Assembly: GCA_905221605.1 (NCBI GenBank)
Contig: CAJNDS010002845.1
Span: 124,001 to 188,000 of the forward strand
Reading direction: 5' to 3'
From: Symbiodinium natans
Taxonomy: Eukaryota; Sar; Dinophyceae; Suessiales; Symbiodiniaceae
Length of the DNA: 64,000 nucleotides
The position numbers were made by a program, and so were the translations under genes. Of the stretch, positions 62,801 through 64,000 are shown in pieces. The stretch's first letter is position 1, and each line of letters starts with the position of its first letter. The notes under the pieces are model-generated. The model saw only the letters and a list, made by a program, of their open reading frames with translations, had not been told where the DNA came from and did not search any database.

Positions 62801-63592
62801 AAACACATGTGGAACGCATCCTGGACTTGATAGCGAGCCACTGGGGCCACTGGCCACTGGGTGGGGCCACTGGGGCCACTGGGGTCAGGGTCACTGGGTC
62901 ACTGGGGTCCTGGAAGAGATACTTGCATGCGAAGGCCAGTCAACTTGTACCCCGCCTCCCCACAGACGAAGAACACAAGGAAGCTTGGACCCAAATTCCT
63001 CGGACAACGCCGCAACCCTAATGACCCCAACCCTCCCTCAAGAGTTCTCAGGTGATGCGGCAGTGCTCTGTGCGCCCCATCGCCTTGTCTCCGCTGCTGT
63101 GGAAGCGGACAAGGGAGATGTTGTTGTGAGGATGCTTTGGGGTTTGAGGTTTGAGCACTCAACATGAAACCCTAGATTCCATTACAAGCCCTAGTTCCCT
63201 ACCCTCCCCCTAGACCCGAGACCTTGAAGCCCAATCATATTATGTTTCACGCGCATCGATGCGCAACCTTCCGGCAGAAAATGCGTGAGAGCTGTTTTGG
63301 GTCTGCGGCGATTCAGAATGCTGAGAAACAGGGAAGACCAGGGGATAAATTTGAAATGTCATGACGAGAGGCACGCTGTGCCTGGACAGCTTGAACACAC
63401 TGCACGTATGTATTGGCATTTGATATCCTCTGGTGAGAGTCGCACGATCATCATCCAAGTTCCGTGCCATCTCTTCCTTGGCATCGACTCTTGGTCAGGT
63501 ACAATAACATGCGGGATGAGAAGTACTTGCGCAGAGTGGTGATGCCATTGGAGCTCATCCTCACGAACTATCCACGGATTGTTGTCAAGGAC
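53825..63592 (+). CDS. DKC1: Dyskerin / Cbf5 H/ACA pseudouridine synthase, 3' end beyond the region resolved
   Basis: Catalytic subunit of H/ACA snoRNPs (rRNA/snRNA pseudouridylation) and, in other eukaryotes, telomerase RNP; nucleolar. ATG 53825 gives [14 protein letters not shown], the usual Lys-rich N-terminus. Exons: 53825-53881, 54017-54072, 54151-54192 ([14 protein letters not shown]), 54327-54384 ([13 protein letters not shown]), 54467-54526 ([15 protein letters not shown]), 54597-54665 (catalytic-Asp motif [10 protein letters not shown]), 54776-54851 ([15 protein letters not shown]), 54894 to ~54938, 55075-55109, 55189-55229 (SAVKRQLRV), 55320-55333, 55515-55542, 55695-55726, 55834-55902 ([19 protein letters not shown]), 56039-56091 ([13 protein letters not shown]), 56185-56208 (MHDVLDA), 63499 to ~63589 ([13 protein letters not shown]). 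All but the exon 8 to 9 junction join in phase. The PUA domain and C-terminus were not found by 64000. Donors are GT, GC and GA. The last intron is 7.3 kb and holds other genes. Confidence 0.96.
56209..58898. other. First part of the 7.3-kb dyskerin intron
   Basis: Contains a GC-rich exon-like segment (listed separately, 56591-56852), then about 2 kb without supportable coding sequence. Degenerate telomere-type words (CCCTAAGCCCTGAAAACC, CCCTAAACCCCGG) occur at 57893-58045. Confidence 0.5.
56591..56852 (+). CDS. Probable terminal exon of an uncharacterised protein with Cys-rich C-terminus
   Basis: After an AG acceptor at 56589-56590 the frame reads [20 protein letters not shown] and continues as an Ala/Glu/Lys-rich helix. 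A Pro/Thr/Glu-rich linker follows, and the end is [19 protein letters not shown] then TGA. The Leu/Trp plus CCC terminus resembles a palmitoylation or membrane-anchor site. The segment is clearly GC-richer than its surroundings, and overlapping ORFs on the minus strand (56895-56392, 56953-56483) are probably shadows. Family unknown; upstream exons not found. It lies in the dyskerin intron. Confidence 0.4.
58899..59700 (+). other. Exon-like segments inside the dyskerin intron
   Basis: 58899-59014 follows CTGCAG and reads [19 protein letters not shown] then [15 protein letters not shown]. 59084-59135 reads [19 protein letters not shown] between AG and GT. About 59590-59700 reads [20 protein letters not shown] then [11 protein letters not shown]. 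All three are plus strand, soluble and acidic, and look like real exons of one gene. No family was recognised, and none resembles dyskerin. Confidence 0.4.
60352..61518 (+). CDS. Predicted type I membrane protein with FP/QDQ-rich ectodomain repeats, single exon
   Basis: 388 codons, unbroken, ending TAA; the longest non-repetitive ORF in the window. The frame is open upstream to 60229, but ATG 60352 is preferred because it starts a signal-peptide-like segment ([20 protein letters not shown]). Residues ~29-100 are acidic degenerate repeats with the motif QDQ-x-G-[FY]-P and FP/PQ dipeptides. Residues ~146-164 form one transmembrane helix ([18 protein letters not shown]) followed by KFCC. The cytoplasmic part (~220 residues) has a Cys cluster ([19 protein letters not shown], ~236-254) and a C-terminal tail with no known domain. 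It lies in the 7.3-kb intron between dyskerin exons 56185-56208 and 63499, same strand. I do not recognise the family. The lack of introns in a region of micro-exon genes suggests a retrocopy or one long exon of a larger gene. Confidence 0.65.
   Translation: MAARSVFWLAAVLNAQPLRAINDLTSFPDDYGFPPEDPFLQDQRGFPEETEFPQRATRFPQDRGLPQEENGFLQDQLGYPTREARSPQDQRAYSGTKFPEAEVGYGDEGEESTSPEPEGLPKALGSLDDSISQVKDLSDQWKKNYGVIIATVGTVLAVMIAIRKFCCPYRGIYHTKDNKMAIGDDHEVGVNETFAVLQPVEVSSIGSRPAQTRYHWSEATLTKIIDTDEDMESRGCCSSLWPKRCLHWICPECFPNTWTRFELKYSPFTLEPPQPQQHVRVFEGPLVVGGTPSELQGLVEVRGYVDTQAKLPAAVDEETHGCSCGIGREKPQGVKKLNVATAQSPFASLPSISRSRQSDNFSMPQDPFVAQMGRQAREAGVVRQIGWP
61519..63498. other. Distal part of the dyskerin intron
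   Basis: No supportable coding segment. Telomere-like degenerate words (CCTAAGCCCTAAACC and similar) occur at 61978-62020 and 63165-63230. A GCCACTGGG-type repeat lies at 62838-62910. GTCAATTC/GTCAGTTC repeats occur at 62608-62712. Confidence 0.5.
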
Positions 63593-64000
63593 GAGCACCA
63601 TGTCAGCCTCCAGATGCGTGCAGTGGCTTCTGGGCCAGTGCACCAGAAGCTGCTCCCCAATTAACTACCAGCACGAGCTGCATAGTTTTGGTTTTGTGTT
63701 CTGATAATTCGCAGCCGTGAAGTTTTGGGAAGGCTCAACTTACTGTAAACATACAGCATTGCTGAGGATACTGTAGACTGCGCTATGCATTTGCAGCTGC
63801 AGGGAGGCCGCACCAAAGCCCGTCAATCCTTCAACCCCCCCCTCCCCCTCTCCCTGCCCCGCGTCAGCAGCCCCCGCTTGCTTCAACACTGCAACCCAAA
63901 GCCTGGCCATGTTTCAAAGGCCGAGCGGGTTTGCATTAACATGCAATACGCCTTCCTTTACTAATCTCTACTATCTCGGGTGTCGATGAAAAATAGGGGA
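63593..64000. other. Downstream of the last identified dyskerin exon
   Basis: No further dyskerin exon (PUA domain block) could be read. C-rich stretch at 63834-63858. Presumed intron continuing past the window. Confidence 0.4.

Noticed and set aside
1-64000. CRISPR arrays, bacterial operons, ribosome-binding sites, rho-independent terminators
   Set aside because: The window is clearly eukaryotic with spliced genes; the short tandem repeats present are micro- or minisatellites without spacer structure.

Overview
This is nuclear DNA of a eukaryote, most likely a dinoflagellate of the Symbiodiniaceae/Suessiales type (inference). Conserved genes are cut into many very short exons. Introns start with GT, GC or GA, and the acceptor AG is almost always followed by G. 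Every recognisable gene lies on the plus strand, as in dinoflagellate unidirectional clusters. Low-complexity tracts and interstitial TTTAGGG telomere-type repeats are common. No bacterial-style gene organisation is present. No rRNA or tRNA gene was found by eye.

Layout: (1) 119-4040, a complete seven-exon cathepsin C (dipeptidyl peptidase I). (2) 4041-22720, a long stretch without a recognisable gene. It holds scattered exon-like segments, two longer minus-strand ORFs of unknown status, poly-G tracts, (CATT)n and CAT/CAC repeats and a pair of GC-rich dispersed repeats. (3) 22721-35775, a RAD16-type SWI2/SNF2 helicase with a RING finger, in at least 40 exons, with a C2HC zinc finger and a SAP domain inserted between helicase motifs Ib and II. 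Its 5' end was not found. (4) 38226-50652, a ribose-phosphate pyrophosphokinase (PRPP synthetase), N-terminus not found and extreme C-terminus uncertain. (5) About 43188-47305, lying between two exons of (4), an EAG/CNG-type ion channel with a cyclic-nucleotide-binding domain. (6) 50653-53824, repeat-rich spacer with telomere-type arrays. (7) 53825 to beyond the window, dyskerin/Cbf5 (H/ACA pseudouridine synthase). One 7.3-kb intron of it contains a single-exon gene for a predicted secreted/type I membrane protein (60352-61518) and other exon-like pieces.

The proteins act in unrelated processes: lysosomal proteolysis, nucleotide-excision repair, PRPP supply, ion transport and rRNA pseudouridylation/telomerase RNP. 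There is no sign of an operon or pathway cluster. What ties the window together is architecture: same-strand genes, genes sitting inside introns of other genes, unusual splice donors and micro-exons. Exon boundaries were fixed by hand from reading phase and protein-family alignment recalled from general knowledge. No search was run.
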